Source: Piper betle
Lineage: Eukaryota > Streptophyta > Magnoliopsida > Piperales > Piperaceae
NCBI GenBank assembly: GCA_033002965.1
Contig: JAURVB010012299.1
Span: 50,169 to 114,168 of the forward strand
Reading direction: 5' to 3'
Length of the DNA stretch: 64,000 nucleotides
Part shown: piece after piece, positions 1 through 11,496 of the stretch
Layout: every line of letters begins with the position of its first letter
How positions within the stretch are numbered: the stretch's first letter is position 1
The notes under the pieces: model-generated
Told to the model about the DNA's origin: nothing
Databases searched by the model: none
The model's input: only the letters and a program-made list of their open reading frames with translations
Made by a program: the position numbers and the translations under genes

Positions 1-15
1 GGCAGCATAAAATGG

Positions 16-560
16 CACCTCGTCTACAACACACCCAACAAACAAAGATCACGAATCAAGAGACATATCTTATCAACCTTCTGCTACATGTCACCTCAAA
101 AATAAGAATCCCATAATTTCTTCTTTCAGAATAAACTACCACAACTTCAAAAAAAATAAAGACGTTTTGGCAGGTTCATATGATAAATCCAGTGTTATGG
201 CCCAAGATATCAAATTTGATGGCAAAGGCATGTATCTTCTTAAATTCACAAGAAAAGCATAAAGGAACTCTAAATCTTAAAGATCCTTGATATACTCCCC
301 TTGTACATCTATGATAATTCTTTCATCAACTCGTCTAAAACACAGGCCCAACAAACACAGATTATGAATCAATGAGACACCCCTTATCAAGCTTCCACTA
401 CGTATCACATCAAATTCAAAATTCCCACAAAATTCTTCTCGCAAGAATCACAATTAAAACTTCCAATAAATAAATAATTGGTTTATTCATAGCTTCATAA
501 GTCAAATTTAAATGGTATGTTGCAAATATATACATATATCTCCTCAATTTAAAAGAAGAA
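16..560. repeat. Imperfect duplication, period about 315 bp, inside the KH-gene intron
   Basis: The segment starting near 16 (ctcgtctacaacacacccaa) recurs near 331 in diverged form, followed by matching blocks (gaatcaagagacat / gaatcaatgagacac). The two units are collinear for about 230 bp. The sequence is AT-rich and has no coding signal. It lies downstream of KH exon 2, in the presumed second intron. Confidence 0.5.
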
Positions 561-690
561 TAGGGGCCCTAAATCCAAAGCAACCACTAAAAATTTAATA
601 TCACAACAAGAAAATTTTTTCGTAAACAGAACAAGGATTGAAACTAACAATAGTGTTACTAACATCAAAAAGAAAAAGGAAGTAGCCTAC

Positions 691-1317
691 TTTCGGGTAG
701 AACACGCACAGAAGCACCACTAGTCTCCTGTATAGACTTAATCACACTCCCTTGCTTCCCAATCAAGTAGATTGCTTGCGACCCGGCGACAAGAAGCCGT
801 ATCGAACTCCTCACCTGCGCCAGCGCCTCGCCCTCGCCTTCCTGCACCCCACAAACTCGCTTGAACACTCTGACCACCGCATCCATGGCCGGCGACACCG
901 CAGCATCTGGCTCATCCTTACCAGATATCAAAACCTGCGCAACAATGACCGAAAAAGATCAAATCTTTACACATCCAAACACACCAGAGATCGATTCGGG
1001 AGGTGGGAGAGTGGGGGCATTACGATGCGATCGGTGGTGCCGATGGCGCCCTCGAAGATGCGAATGCGGGCGCGGGTCTCCTCGCACATCTTCTTGATGA
1101 GCTCCCCCTTGCGGCCGATGATGCTGCCGACGGTGAGCACGGGGACGATGAGCCGGAACACGCTGTCGCCGGGCCACCCCGGCCACCGCGGCGCCGCCGC
1201 GGCCGAAGCGGCGGCCGTTGGCGGGGCAGCGTCCGAGGCCGGGGTAGTGGCGGCGGGAGAGGATTGAGTCTCCGGCGCGGCGTTGCCGTTGTCGGCTGAG
1301 TCGTCGGTGGCGGCCAT
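691..1317 (-). CDS. PEP: PEPPER-like KH-domain RNA-binding protein (partial, first two coding exons)
   Basis: Two exons join cleanly on the minus strand. Exon 1 (1317 down to 1024) starts at an ATG and ends before the GT at 1023-1022. Exon 2 (934 down to 691) follows an AG at 936-935 and ends before the GT at 690-689. Together they encode about 179 residues. After an Ala/Pro-rich N-terminus of about 50 residues comes a KH domain with a GRKG loop at residues 68-71. A second KH domain has a GKQG loop at about 157-160. GxxG loops are the nucleic-acid contact site of KH domains. The order, the spacing and the segment [15 protein letters not shown] resemble Arabidopsis PEPPER, a nuclear KH protein known to affect FLC expression and pistil development. 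The third KH domain and the 3' end must lie beyond the left edge: exon 2 ends in phase 1 and the AT-rich sequence at 1-690 looks intronic. The PEPPER assignment is by family resemblance; another KH paralogue such as FLK is possible. Confidence 0.88.
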
Positions 1318-2799
1318 GGCGGCGGAGAAACGGGAGAAGGGGATGAGATGGTGTTTTGGGGAGACGAGACGAGGGTTTGGTTTGTGGTTTATTCAGGTAA
1401 AATAAATAATTTATTTTGATTCGATTTAGCTTATTTGAATTTTTTTTAAAAAAAATTATAATAATTTTGACAACTTAAAATAAAAATGTATGTACACCAT
1501 AATTAAATTTTTATCTACATTCGTTACTTAGACATGGTTCATGGTGGTTCTAAATATAAAAGAAGAAGACAAGAAGAATAAGAAAATAAAATGAGGTGAC
1601 CGAAAAAATATGAAACTAAAAAGAAGGTCATAGACAGGTAGGGGGCAGCTAAAAAACAACTGTTTGAATAAAATAAGATAAAAAAAAGAAAGAAAAAAGA
1701 ATTGAAAAGTAAAAAGAGAATAGGGAGGAGCCACCTCGACATAACCTTGGAGTCTAATATATCCAATTAAAAGTGGCAAAAAATCCACTTTGATAATAAA
1801 TTATAAAATTATTAAATAATGGATTGTGAGTGTCAAATTATCGTAAAATAACTCGTAAGTTTGTACTGAACCACATAAAAAATATTCATTTTTTTCTTAT
1901 TTGGATCAAACCCTATTTCGACTCACCTCCCATACACAAACGACCTTCCATCAAGAGAAGGCACACAAAATCTAAATTTGTGCACAAACATACATTTTTA
2001 AAATGAACAATTAATTAATCATATAAGTTATCATATTTTTTTTATAATTTTATATAACTTTTTAATTGTTTTTTAATAGAGGAAATAGGCTTGATGGATG
2101 TGCCAATGCAAGAGAGAAGGTATAATGGTGGAATCTTATAGATAATTAAAATAATTTTAAATATTTTAATGTGTTATGGTTAAAATAAGAGATATAAATC
2201 ATAATTATAATTAAATAGTGATCTTATAGATTTAATCCTAATTATTATAATAATTTAACCTTCATTATAAAAAACATAATTTATAATTATAGTTAAATTA
2301 GGCAATTTATAAATTTAAATTCAATTGTTATAATAATCAAACATAACTTTTCATCTAAAATTATATAAATTTAAAGGAAAATCTCTAAAAATTGTAAGTG
2401 CACCGTGTGAAAGTCTAATAATATATAATTTGATAAAAAATCAACAAACCTCTTCATTTAATAATTTAATAATATCATATCGAGACTTATAAGGCTATTG
2501 TCTTTGTTTATATTTACTGAATCCCACATTCTGAGCAATTGGACGTTTATGATCCAATCGTCTTTGCCTCTGTCGATAGGAGATGATATCCATTTGAACT
2601 GTTAGTTGGCATTATGTGTGAGAGAGGAAAAATAATTATCATGATAGTTTATTTAATTGTAGTGATGAATATCTAATATAAAAGTCTTAAAGTTTGAAAT
2701 CAAAATTGAAACAGGTAAAATTTATAAATCATGAATATAGTAAGTATAATAAATACAAACATGGAGTTAAATATAAAAAATAAAATATCTAAAAGAACA
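1318..2799. other. 5' flank of the KH gene and AT-rich intergenic DNA
   Basis: The first 60 or so bases upstream of the minus-strand ATG at 1317 are purine-rich and probably 5' UTR or promoter. From about 1390 to 2800 the sequence is strongly AT-rich with homopolymer runs. I see no coding exon, RNA gene or bounded transposon. Confidence 0.5.
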
Positions 2800-3192
2800 A
2801 ATAAATTTTGGGAGAAATAGGAACAATTAAAAACTAAAGATTAAAATATTCAAACTAAGTATGCATTTCCAGAAATAATTTTCTATATTTATATTAAAAA
2901 ATTAAATTACTTGAGCGTATTAATAAAAATATAAAACTAAATAAAGTTACGTGACATTTATAATTATCTAAAATATCTAGAGGAGTAAATAAATTTTGGG
3001 AGAAATAGGAACAGTTTAAAAAATAAAGATTAAAAAAATCAAAAAATAAGTATGTATTTCTCGAAAGAAATTTTCTATATTTATAATAAAAATTAATTTA
3101 CTTGAAATATTAATAATAAATATATAGAATTAGATATTATGTGAGATTTACATTTTAGTTTGAAATAATTTGATAATAGAATAAATTTTGGA
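2800..3192. repeat. AT-rich tandem repeat, period about 187 bp, two units plus a stub
   Basis: The phrase ataaattttgggagaaatag occurs at about 2801 and again at about 2988, and a decayed version (ataaattttggaacttg) occurs at about 3181. The two full units stay alignable through 'ttttctatatttata' and 'ttacttga'. The array ends immediately left of the target duplication of the large LTR at 3232. Confidence 0.6.
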
Positions 3193-4383
3193 ACTTGAAA
3201 ATTTTTATAAATTTTTTTTCACCTGATCAATTGTAACACCCTGTTTCGGCTCACCCGTGAACCAACCCGAAAATGTCATCGGCGACCGAACCGTTCGCTA
3301 ATCTACTAGATTCGGTTAAGCCGACCCAGATCTACCCTCGGCGTTTCAAGATGGAGATGCAAATATGAAATGCATGAATAGGAACAATTGGATTCTAACG
3401 GAGTCCTACATGCATGCCATGACGTGCAAGCAAAAACAAGACAAAACAATAAATGAGAAACCAAAAGAAAATATATATTACTACGAAAAAATGGACAAAG
3501 TTTCCCCTAAAAGTGCAATAGGGGCCAACCTATTAACAACAAGGGTATATAAATATTTTATCAAAATACGATAAAACATAACAATCTACCATGGCATTCA
3601 ATCACTATCTCATTCGTTTTCACCTGAGCCGAGTCTGAACTCCAAGGCTCCCTGCTCATTCACATCTATCCGTTCATTTCATAACAGGCAATTCATCAAG
3701 ATAAAAACATTCTAATAATCATTCACACAGCATTAAACAACCATCATTATACATTACACGCGGTAGGTACATATGTGCGCGGTTCCACACTGCTCCTTCG
3801 CAGTCCCGACAGCTTTCATCGCTCGCATTCCTCACCTACATATATATAGAAAAACCGTCAGTAACGAGTGTTACTGGCTCAGAAAATAACTAATATCAAT
3901 CTGGCACAGGAGAGCAAACTCTCTTGTTGAATGAAAACCATATACTTCCTCAAGAACTCTCATCAGGGCACATATGGGAGCCGTCGCTATCGGGCCGTCG
4001 CCCTCGAGTCGACAACGTCCCCCTTTCTTTCTCATTCTCATACGTTGGCCATTTCTCTATCGCTTCTCGCATCAAATCTCATTCCTTTTCACCCTCTGCA
4101 CCTTCCATATTACTCCTGGCCTTGAGCACGAAGGCCGAGCACTCTCAGGCAGTCGCCTTTAGTGCCCTTTGAACCACAAGTCTAGACATGTGCTGCATTG
4201 CAGTACCCGTAAACCTCCACACTTCTCCGGGTTTGAGGAACTCAAAGGTGGAGTTGTCCGGATCCTTCGGGAACGAAGTGGGTTCTCCCCAACTCCAGAG
4301 CCCGCTCTTCCGAGCACACGCCCTATCTGAAGGCGTGGCCGTCAGTAACCCTCATTCCATCTCTCACCGAAAACGCGAAAACT

Positions 4384-4408
4384 ATATATATATATATATA
4401 TATATATA
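4384..4408. repeat. (TA)n microsatellite
   Basis: A run of about 12 TA dinucleotides lies inside the B2 LTR, next to its TATA-like region. The equivalent position in the other copies is a short tatatatatg, so the run expanded in this copy. Confidence 0.9.
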
Positions 4409-6674
4409 GGCCTGGGTTGGGATTTATACAATAGGCCCGAAGGCATCGTGAGCTGGATCTGAAGTTCGAAAACAAACTCGAGGGATCTCATCCTCGAGGG
4501 TTATTAATCCGAAAAAAAACCGTTGGCTAAATGACCCGAGTTAAGTGGGATCCGATAAAACGCCACTTAACTCGTCCTGCACATGATAAATCAAATACAC
4601 AATAGAGTAGCGTAAAAACAGAGAACAAGTCCTAAACGGACCTGGTAAAAGCTCCAAACGGGTCCAAGCTAAAAATTAACGCCCGCATGATGAATCACAC
4701 ATCCTATAGCATGCACACCAATCAACACAATCACGCATCAATCAACACACATCAACCTATATCAATTCTAGCAAGTCTACTTAGGCTAGTTTGCATTAGA
4801 TCATGATCATTACCTAGTTACCCTAATTAGTTTCTTAGCCTCCATTTTAACACCACTCAATCAAACAAATTTCATATTTTATCCTTAATCAAATCTACAT
4901 TTATATATATTATTATAACACACAATTCACCAATCCTAGCATGCAATTCTAATAATCAATACTTTCAAATAATTGAGTTAAAATAAATTATACCTCGCGT
5001 CATCGAAAATCGGCGACAGCTAGGGTTTCCGTTTCGTGGCTCGAAACTCGAATTTGGCACCTAGCGGCGTCCGAAGTCCGATCAGATTGGACCGGGTGCG
5101 TTCGGCGGATGATCCGGCGAATTTCCCACGAATCCAATTTTTCGGCTATTCTGGCGGTTTTCCGGCGAGTGTCGACAGTTTTTCGGCGGATTCCGACAGT
5201 TTTTCGGCGATGTTTCGGGACGGGGCAATCAGGGGGTCTATCGGCAACAGCTCGACGAGCTTGGTCCAATGGTGGTGTCAAACAGGGTAGCCGGGGCGGC
5301 GATGGTTGTCGGCGACGGTGGCGGCGTGCTTCGATCAGGGCTACGGCCGGCCTCGACGGCGGTCGGGATGATGGGGGAAACGTTGGCGACGGCGAGGGGG
5401 TGGTCGTCGGGGTCATAGCGGTGGCGGCACGGCCCGGACGGCGGCGAATCGGCGAGGGAGGGTGTCGTGGCTTGTGGGGCGATTCCGGCGTCGTGGCGGC
5501 AAGATGGTGGCCGGGGTGGGTCGTGGCGGCACGACGACGGCACGACGGAGAGGGGTTGTTGTAAAACCCGTGATTCGAGTCAGGGTTTTACGTTACCGAA
5601 CCAGTCGGTTCGACCGTTGGTTCGAGTCGAGTCAGTTTCATGAACCGCGTGCTGAGTCGAGACCAGCCGTGAGTTATGAGCGATGAGAGTCAGGTGTACC
5701 TGAATATATGATGATAACGTCGAGAAGATGGTGAGAAATGAGTTATCAGAATATATGAAAGTATGCAGTATTTTTTCTTTTTATATGTTTGATCGAAGAA
5801 ATAGTTTTAGGCCGAATAACGCGTTAGGACGCGTTGGATTATATTCGGGTGGGTTATTAGTTATAGAGCATGCCATTTGGATGTTGTTGTGTTTGTTTTA
5901 TTTTATGTGATTTTTCCATATTTTTCTAGATTTTTTAGAATTTATTACGAACTAGTTATTATTTTGACTCGAGTAGGAATCGAGTCAATACTTAATTACG
6001 AAACTGCCACTACAGCATTTTTTCACCCTCCCGACCTTTTTCACCCAAACCCCCGCCGCCCCTCGTGCTCGTCGCTGCCGCCGCCGCCGCCGACGCCGTG
6101 CTGCCGCCGATCGACGCCGCCCCGCCCCGTCGTGCCGTCGCCGTGCCGCCACGACCCACCCCGGCCACCGTCTCGCCGCCACGACGCCGGAATCGACCCA
6201 CGAAACCACCTCGGCCGCCGCCACCCGGGCCGGATTCCGCCGCCGTCCGGGCCGCTCCGCCGCCGGTGTGACCCTGACGAGCACCCTCTCGCCGTCGCCG
6301 ACATTTCCCCCACCATCCCGAGCGCCGTCGAGGCCGGCCGAGCCCCGATCGGAGCACACCGCCGCCGCCGCCCATTTTCGACGCCGCCGTCGACGGCCAT
6401 CGCCGCCTCGGTTGCTCTGTTTGACACCGCCATTGGACCAAGCTCGTCGAGCTGGTGCCGATAGACCCCCTGATTGCCCCGTCCCGAATCATCGCCGGAA
6501 AACCGTCGGAATCCGCCGGAAAACCGCCGACACTCGCCGGAAAACCGCCGGAACTGCCGGAAAATTGGATTCGTGGGAAATTCGCCGGATCATCCGCCGA
6601 ACGCACCCAGTCCAATCTGATCGGACTTCGGACGCCGCTAGGTGCCGAATTCGTGTTTCAAGCTGCGAAACCAC

Positions 6675-7593
6675 TGTTGCACGAATCGGCCGATTCCGTG
6701 CGGAATCAGCCGATTTAAATCGGATCGGCGCGATGCCGATCCGATTTCGGGACCGACTCGGTCGGCCCCGAATCGGCCGAGTTCGGCCGATTCCGACCGA
6801 TTTAACTCGGAATCGGAATCGGCCGATTTAAATCGGAATCGGTTTTTTTAATGAAATTACTAAAATACCCTAGGTATGATTTTTATTAAATTATTTAAGC
6901 ATGGGTAAAATGGTAATTTGGATTTTAAAAACCTAAAATCAAACCCGCTCCCCCCACGCCGCCGCCGCTCGTCCGCCCGCCGCCGCCCCGTTTCCGCCCT
7001 CCGCCGTGCTCCCCGACTCCGGGCTCGCCGCCGACCGGGCTACCGACCTCGCCGCCGACCTCGCAACGTCGCCGCCGAAGTGTGGCCGGACCGAATCGGG
7101 CTGTGACGCACGAATCGTCGCGACTCGCCGCCGACTCGCCGCCGCTCCGGGCCGCCTCGCCGCCGGCTGCGGGCCGCTGACTGTTCGTCCGACCGGGCTG
7201 CCGACATCCTCCGACATCGCCGCCGCGAGACTCGCCGCCGACCGGGCCGAGGCGGCGGCGGCGGCGGGGTAAAGAGTGGCATTCTCGTAATTAAAAGTTG
7301 ACTCGAGTCTAACTCGAGTCAAAAATAATAATTAATTCTAAATAATTTAAAAAATCTTAAAAATATTTAAAAATATCAGAAACTATAATACACAGAATAA
7401 TATCAAAATAACATCAATACCCAATTTTAATATATTTATATTATAAATTGTCAAATTATTATATATGACCGATTAAATTAATTTGGACCGATTCAACTGA
7501 ACCGATTCTTGGCCGATTCAGACCGATTCCGATTCCGATTCCGACTCCCTGGAAAACCGATTCCGATTCCGATTCCGATTCATGCAACCATGC
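6675..7593. mobile_element. GC-rich non-autonomous element C1 with short inverted termini, inserted in LTR B1
   Basis: B1 departs from other family B copies at about 6670 and rejoins at about 7594. The insert begins TGTTGCACGAATCGG and ends CCGATTCATGCAACCA, near inverted complements of each other. Next to the ends are arrays of the hexamer gattcc/ggaatc and 'tcggccgattt'. The interior has a GC-rich (ccg-rich) tract at about 6945-7270 followed by an AT-rich block. A diverged relative lies at about 39.53-40.26 kb. No transposase is encoded. The terminal layout suggests a DNA transposon derivative, possibly hAT, but I could not confirm a target duplication. Confidence 0.6.
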
Positions 7594-8087
7594 CTAGTCG
7601 TCGCCGATTTTCGACGACGCGAGGTATAATTTATTTTAACTTAATTAATTGAAAGTATTGATTATTAGAATTTGCATGCTATGATTGATGAATTGTGCAT
7701 TGTAATTACTTATATAAATGTGGATTTGATTTAGAATAAAATATGAAATTTGTGGAATTGTGTGGTGTTAAAAATAGAAGTTATGAAACTAATTAGGGTT
7801 ATTAGGTAATGATCATGATCTAATGCAAACTAGCCTAAGTAGACTTGCTAGAATTGATATAGGTTGATGTGTGTTGATTGATGCGTGATTGTGTTGATTG
7901 TGTGTGTATGCTATAGGATGTGTGATTCATCATGCGGGCGTTAGTTTTTAGCTTGATTGTGTAGGTACGGTGTAGGAGCTCGCCGCCTAGGCGCGTGGAC
8001 CCGTTTGGAGCTTCTACCAGGTCCGTTTAGGACTCGTTCTCTGATTTACGCTACTCTCTTGTGTATTTGATTTATTATGTGCAGGAC

Positions 8088-8236
8088 GAGTTAAGTGGCG
8101 TTTTATCGAATCCCACTTAACTCGGGCCATTTAGCCAACGATTTTCCGGATTAATAACCCTCGAGGATGAGATCCCTCGAGTTTGTTTTCGAACTTCAGA
8201 TCCAGCTCACGTTGCCTTCGGGCCTATTGTATAAAT
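8088..8236 (+). promoter_or_regulatory. Family B LTR promoter region: two conserved hairpins and a TATA box
   Basis: A perfect 11-bp inverted repeat, GAGTTAAGTGG...CCACTTAACTC (8088-8123), is followed by CTCGAGG...CCTCGAG (8160-8181) and a TATA-like tataaat (8230-8236). The first hairpin and the TATA box recur in B4 (31799-31947) and B3 (about 23750-23895), and in reverse complement in B2 (about 4430-4575). The second hairpin is also visible there. Conservation across diverged copies suggests these elements drive LTR transcription, with the start site shortly after the TATA box. That function is inferred. Confidence 0.5.
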
Positions 8237-10192
8237 CCCAACCCAGACCTATATATATGTATAGTTTTCGTGTTTTTGTGAGAGACTGAATGAGGGAAAT
8301 CCGACTACCGTGCTACGCGAGCGGGCACGTGTGTGTCGACAGTGGGCTCTGGAATGGTGTGCGGGCCGTTTCATTCCCGAGGGATCCTGACAACTCCACC
8401 TTTGAGTTCCTCAAACCCGGAGAAGTGTGGAGGTTCACGGGTACTGCATTGCAGCGCATGTCTAGACTTGTGGTTTCAAAGGGTACTGAAGGCGACTGCC
8501 TGAGAGTACTCGGCCTTCGTGCTCAAGGCCAGGAGTAATATGGAAGGTGCAGAGGGCGGAAAGGAATGAGATTTGACGCGAGAAGCAATAGAGAAATGGC
8601 CGAGGCATGAGAATGTGAAAGATAGGGGGACGCTGTCGACCCGAGGGCGACGGCTCCCGTATGTGCCCTGATGAGAGTTCTTGAGGAAGTATATGGTTTT
8701 CATTCAACAGGAGAGTTTGCTCTCCTGTGCCAGATTGATATTAGTTATTTTCCGGGCCGGTAACACTCGTTACTGACGGTTTTTCTATATATATGTAGGT
8801 GAGAAATGCGAGCGATGAAAGCTGTCGGGACTGCGGAGGAGCAGCACGGAACCGCGCACACATGTACCTGCCGCGTGTAACGTATGTATAATGATGGTGT
8901 GTTATTATTATGTAAATGATAATTTTGATGTGTTCGCGTGAATGTATTGCTTGTTATGAAACGAACTGATAAATATGAATGAGTAGGGAGCCTTGGAGTT
9001 CAGACTCGGCTCGGGTAAAAACGAATGAGATAATGATTTAATGTCATGGTAGATTATTATGCGTTATCGTATTTTCATAAAATATTATATATTTTCTTTT
9101 GGTTTCTCATTTATTATTTTGTCTTGTTTTTGCTTGTACATCTTAGTATGCATGTAGGACCACGTTAGAACCCAATCGTTCTCATTCATGCATTTAATAT
9201 TTGCATCTCCATCTTAAAACGCCGAGAGCAGATCCTGGACGGCTTAACCGAACCCAGTAGATTAGCGAACGGTTCGGTCGCCGGTGACATTTCCGGGTCG
9301 GTTCACGGGTGAGCCGAAACGGGGTGTTACAGTGGTGTTGATCGGCGGCGAGCGTGGCGACGAGCACAAGGCGGCGAGGGTTTTGGGAGGGTAGGTGTTG
9401 GGAGGGAGAAAAATACCCTCAATGGCAAACTCATAAATAAGTATTGACTCGATTCCTACTCGAGTCAAAATAATAACTAGTTCACAATAAATTCTTAAAA
9501 AAATCTAGAAAAATATGGGAAAAATTCTGTAAAATCAGACGAACACAACAACATCCAAATGATATGTTCTATAACTAATAACCCACACAAACTCCCTATA
9601 TCGCATCCTAATTCGTCATTCGGCCCTAAAAATATTCTACGATCGAATAAAATAACAATCAATACTATATACCTCAATATACTTGATAACTCATTTTTCA
9701 TCTTCCTTTTGACGTTATTATTATATACTTGAGCATACATGACCCTCATCGCTAATAACTCACAGCTGGCCTCAACTCAACTCGCGGTCCATGAAGCTGA
9801 CTTGACTCAGAGCGATTTGTCACAACATTGTGGGCCTAGCTGGCCAGGTGTTACTCACAATTAAGTAAATATGACTAACATTTTTATTTAACAAAAACAT
9901 ATATAAGATCCCACAGTCTTGGACCGTTTCCCAGCAGCCACACTTATTTCTCAATTAAATAAAAAAAGGAGTCCTCATATTTATTTTGCTCCATACTCTG
10001 GATGTCAATCACCTAATCTTGTATCTGCATACCTGCGGAGGCAATTCCGCGTTAGTGATTACAACACTAAGTAGTATAATAGATAAAACAAAACAAGTAC
10101 ATTCCACTATTTCCTTATGTTTATTTTAATATGCGGTGGAGCGATTCCGCTATACTCCAAAACAATGCGGAGGAGGTATCCGCTGTGATCCG

Positions 10193-10720
10193 CACACCCC
10201 GGCCGTAGCCTTTTTTGTGGGGAGGCTACCACTACCGTCTCCAGTGCCAGTGCCTCGCACACCCCGGCCGTAGCCTTTTTGTGGGGTAGCTATCACTGCA
10301 CTCGGGTGATTGCTATGCCCCGTTTGTGGGGAAGCTCTCACTACCAATTCTAGTGCCAGTGCCTCGCACACCCCGGCCGTAGCCTTTTTATGGGGAGGCT
10401 ATCACTGCACTTCAGTGCCAATGCCTTGCACACCCCGGCCGTAGCCTTTTTTGTGGGGCGGCTATCACTGCACTCAGGTGATTGCTATGCCTCGTTTGTG
10501 GGGAAGCTCTCACTACCAATTCTAGTGCCAGTGCCTCACACACCCCGGCCGTAGCCTTTTTATGGGGCGGCTATCACTGCACTCCAGTGCCAGTGCCTCA
10601 CACACCCCGGCCGTAGCCTTTTTATGGGGCGGCTATCACTGCACTCCAGTGCGATGGAGGAATCGCTGTGCCTCACTCACCCCGGCCGTAGCCTTTTTAT
10701 GGGGTGGCTATCACTACTCC
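10193..10720. repeat. Minisatellite, about 62-bp unit with higher-order structure
   Basis: The core CACCCCGGCCGTAGCCTTTTT occurs seven times (about 10193, 10258, 10367, 10429, 10539, 10601 and 10678). Most copies are about 62 bp apart. Two successive groups carry an extra 48-bp block (tttgtggggaagctctcac), giving a 62+62+48 = 172-bp higher-order unit. Overlapping open frames here are a by-product of the repeat. Confidence 0.9.
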
Positions 10721-10929
10721 AAAATAATGTCGATGCATTACAAAATTCACGTACATAACACGACCCAGTGTCGGACTGAGTCAATTCATTGACCCCGGTT
10801 GCACTCGGTGCATGGTAGTCGAATCTGGGCTCAGGCCGACCTAGGCTACCAACAAGGAAAATACGATGTTCTACCTATTATACGTACCTGATTTGTGATT
10901 ACGTCTGACTGTGACCCGTGAACCCTAAT

Positions 10930-11172
10930 ACAGTAATGGAGAGGTCGCCTGGGACGGAGATGAGGGATGAAATACTCACACAGTAATGGGGAGGTCGCCT
11001 GGGACGGAGATGAGGGATGAAATACTCCCTCCTCCTGCATATATATACACTTCAACCATTCCCTCCATTAAATTCTCATACCCCATCATCCATTGGTATT
11101 TCCTAGGTTCAATGACCCCTTCATTAAATTCTCACACCCCATCATCCATTGGTATTTCCTAGGTTCAACGAC
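10930..11172. repeat. Two adjacent direct duplications (about 49 bp and about 60 bp)
   Basis: A unit ending gggatgaaatactc is repeated at about 10931-10979 and 10980-11027 with one or two differences. Downstream, the block containing catcatccattggtatttc is repeated at about 11065-11120 and 11125-11172. Both pairs belong to insertion E. Confidence 0.8.
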
Positions 11173-11496
11173 CCCTTCTCCTTTTATAATGAATAAATGA
11201 CGGCTAGGGTTTGTGGAAACACCCTTTCACCATAATTCCTTTAACCGGGTAATTGGGTAATTAACACGGTTCACTTAACCTTTTCACTCAACCTCTTAAA
11301 TGGTATGGTTCACTTAATTAATGTGTTCGACTCGACTGATTCAACTAGAATCGTCCGATTAGAAATTACTTTTCAATTTAACCGGGTAATTCATACTTAA
11401 CCAGCTAATGAAAATTTTTTTTCCGGGTCTTTACACTCGAACCGACTGGTTCGCTCTCGTAAAACTCTTACTCGGAGTCACGGGTTTTACATCAAT

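Larger units (their letters stand above)
5560..9331 (+). mobile_element. Family B solo LTR (copy B1), plus orientation, nested in B2
   Basis: The copy begins TGTAAAACCCGTGATTCGAG and ends ACGGGGTGTTACA. The flanking 5-mers are GTTGT (5555-5559) and GTGGT (9332-9336), a target duplication with one mismatch. The sequence on both sides is contiguous B2 LTR. The 3,772-bp length is explained by a GC-rich insertion at about 6675-7593; without it the copy is about 2.85 kb. It carries no internal retroelement region. From about 7921 to its end it appears identical, without indels, to copy B4 (31632-33042). Short open frames inside, such as 8290-8538, recur identically in B4 but match no known protein and are probably not genes. 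Confidence 0.9.
9818..11435. mobile_element. Unclassified insertion E in LTR B2 (possible solo LTR, TGTCACAAC...CTTTACA)
   Basis: B2 is contiguous up to about 9810 and resumes at about 11436 (ctcgaaccgactggttcg), so about 1.6 kb is foreign. The candidate ends TGTCACAACATT and GGGTCTTTACA fit the TG...CA rule of LTRs. I found no clean 5-bp duplication, so the ends are approximate. The insert contains a minisatellite at 10193-10720 and two short direct duplications at 10930-11172. No protein of retroelement type is encoded. Confidence 0.5.
3232..11491 (-). mobile_element. Family B solo LTR (copy B2), minus orientation, split by two younger insertions
   Basis: The left edge reads TGTAACACCC and the right edge GGGTTTTACA, the reverse complements of the family B LTR ends. 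Perfect 5-bp target duplications TCAAT lie at 3227-3231 and 11492-11496, which fixes both boundaries. The LTR sequence is interrupted at 5560-9331 by copy B1 in the opposite orientation and at about 9818-11435 by a different element. After removing these, roughly 2.9 kb of LTR remains. No gag, pol, primer-binding site or polypurine tract is attached, so this is a solo LTR, the usual product of unequal recombination between two LTRs. It is more diverged than B1 and B4 and holds an internal (TA)n run, consistent with being the oldest layer of this nest. Confidence 0.9.

Noticed and set aside
752..1299. Plus-strand open frames opposite the KH exons
   Set aside because: They are antisense shadows of GC-rich coding exons; the minus strand has correct splice sites and KH motifs.
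5000..5686. Long Pro/Arg/Gly-rich open frames on both strands (also at 6010-6831, 22503-23206, 30613-31341 and 62652-63036)
   Set aside because: They occur on both strands and in several frames of the same GC-rich block of LTR family B, have no domain, and follow from ccg-rich composition.
8290..8538. 82-codon frame, identical at 32001-32249
   Set aside because: The identity is explained by B1 and B4 being near-identical LTR copies; the frame has no known domain and overlaps minus-strand frames equally well conserved.
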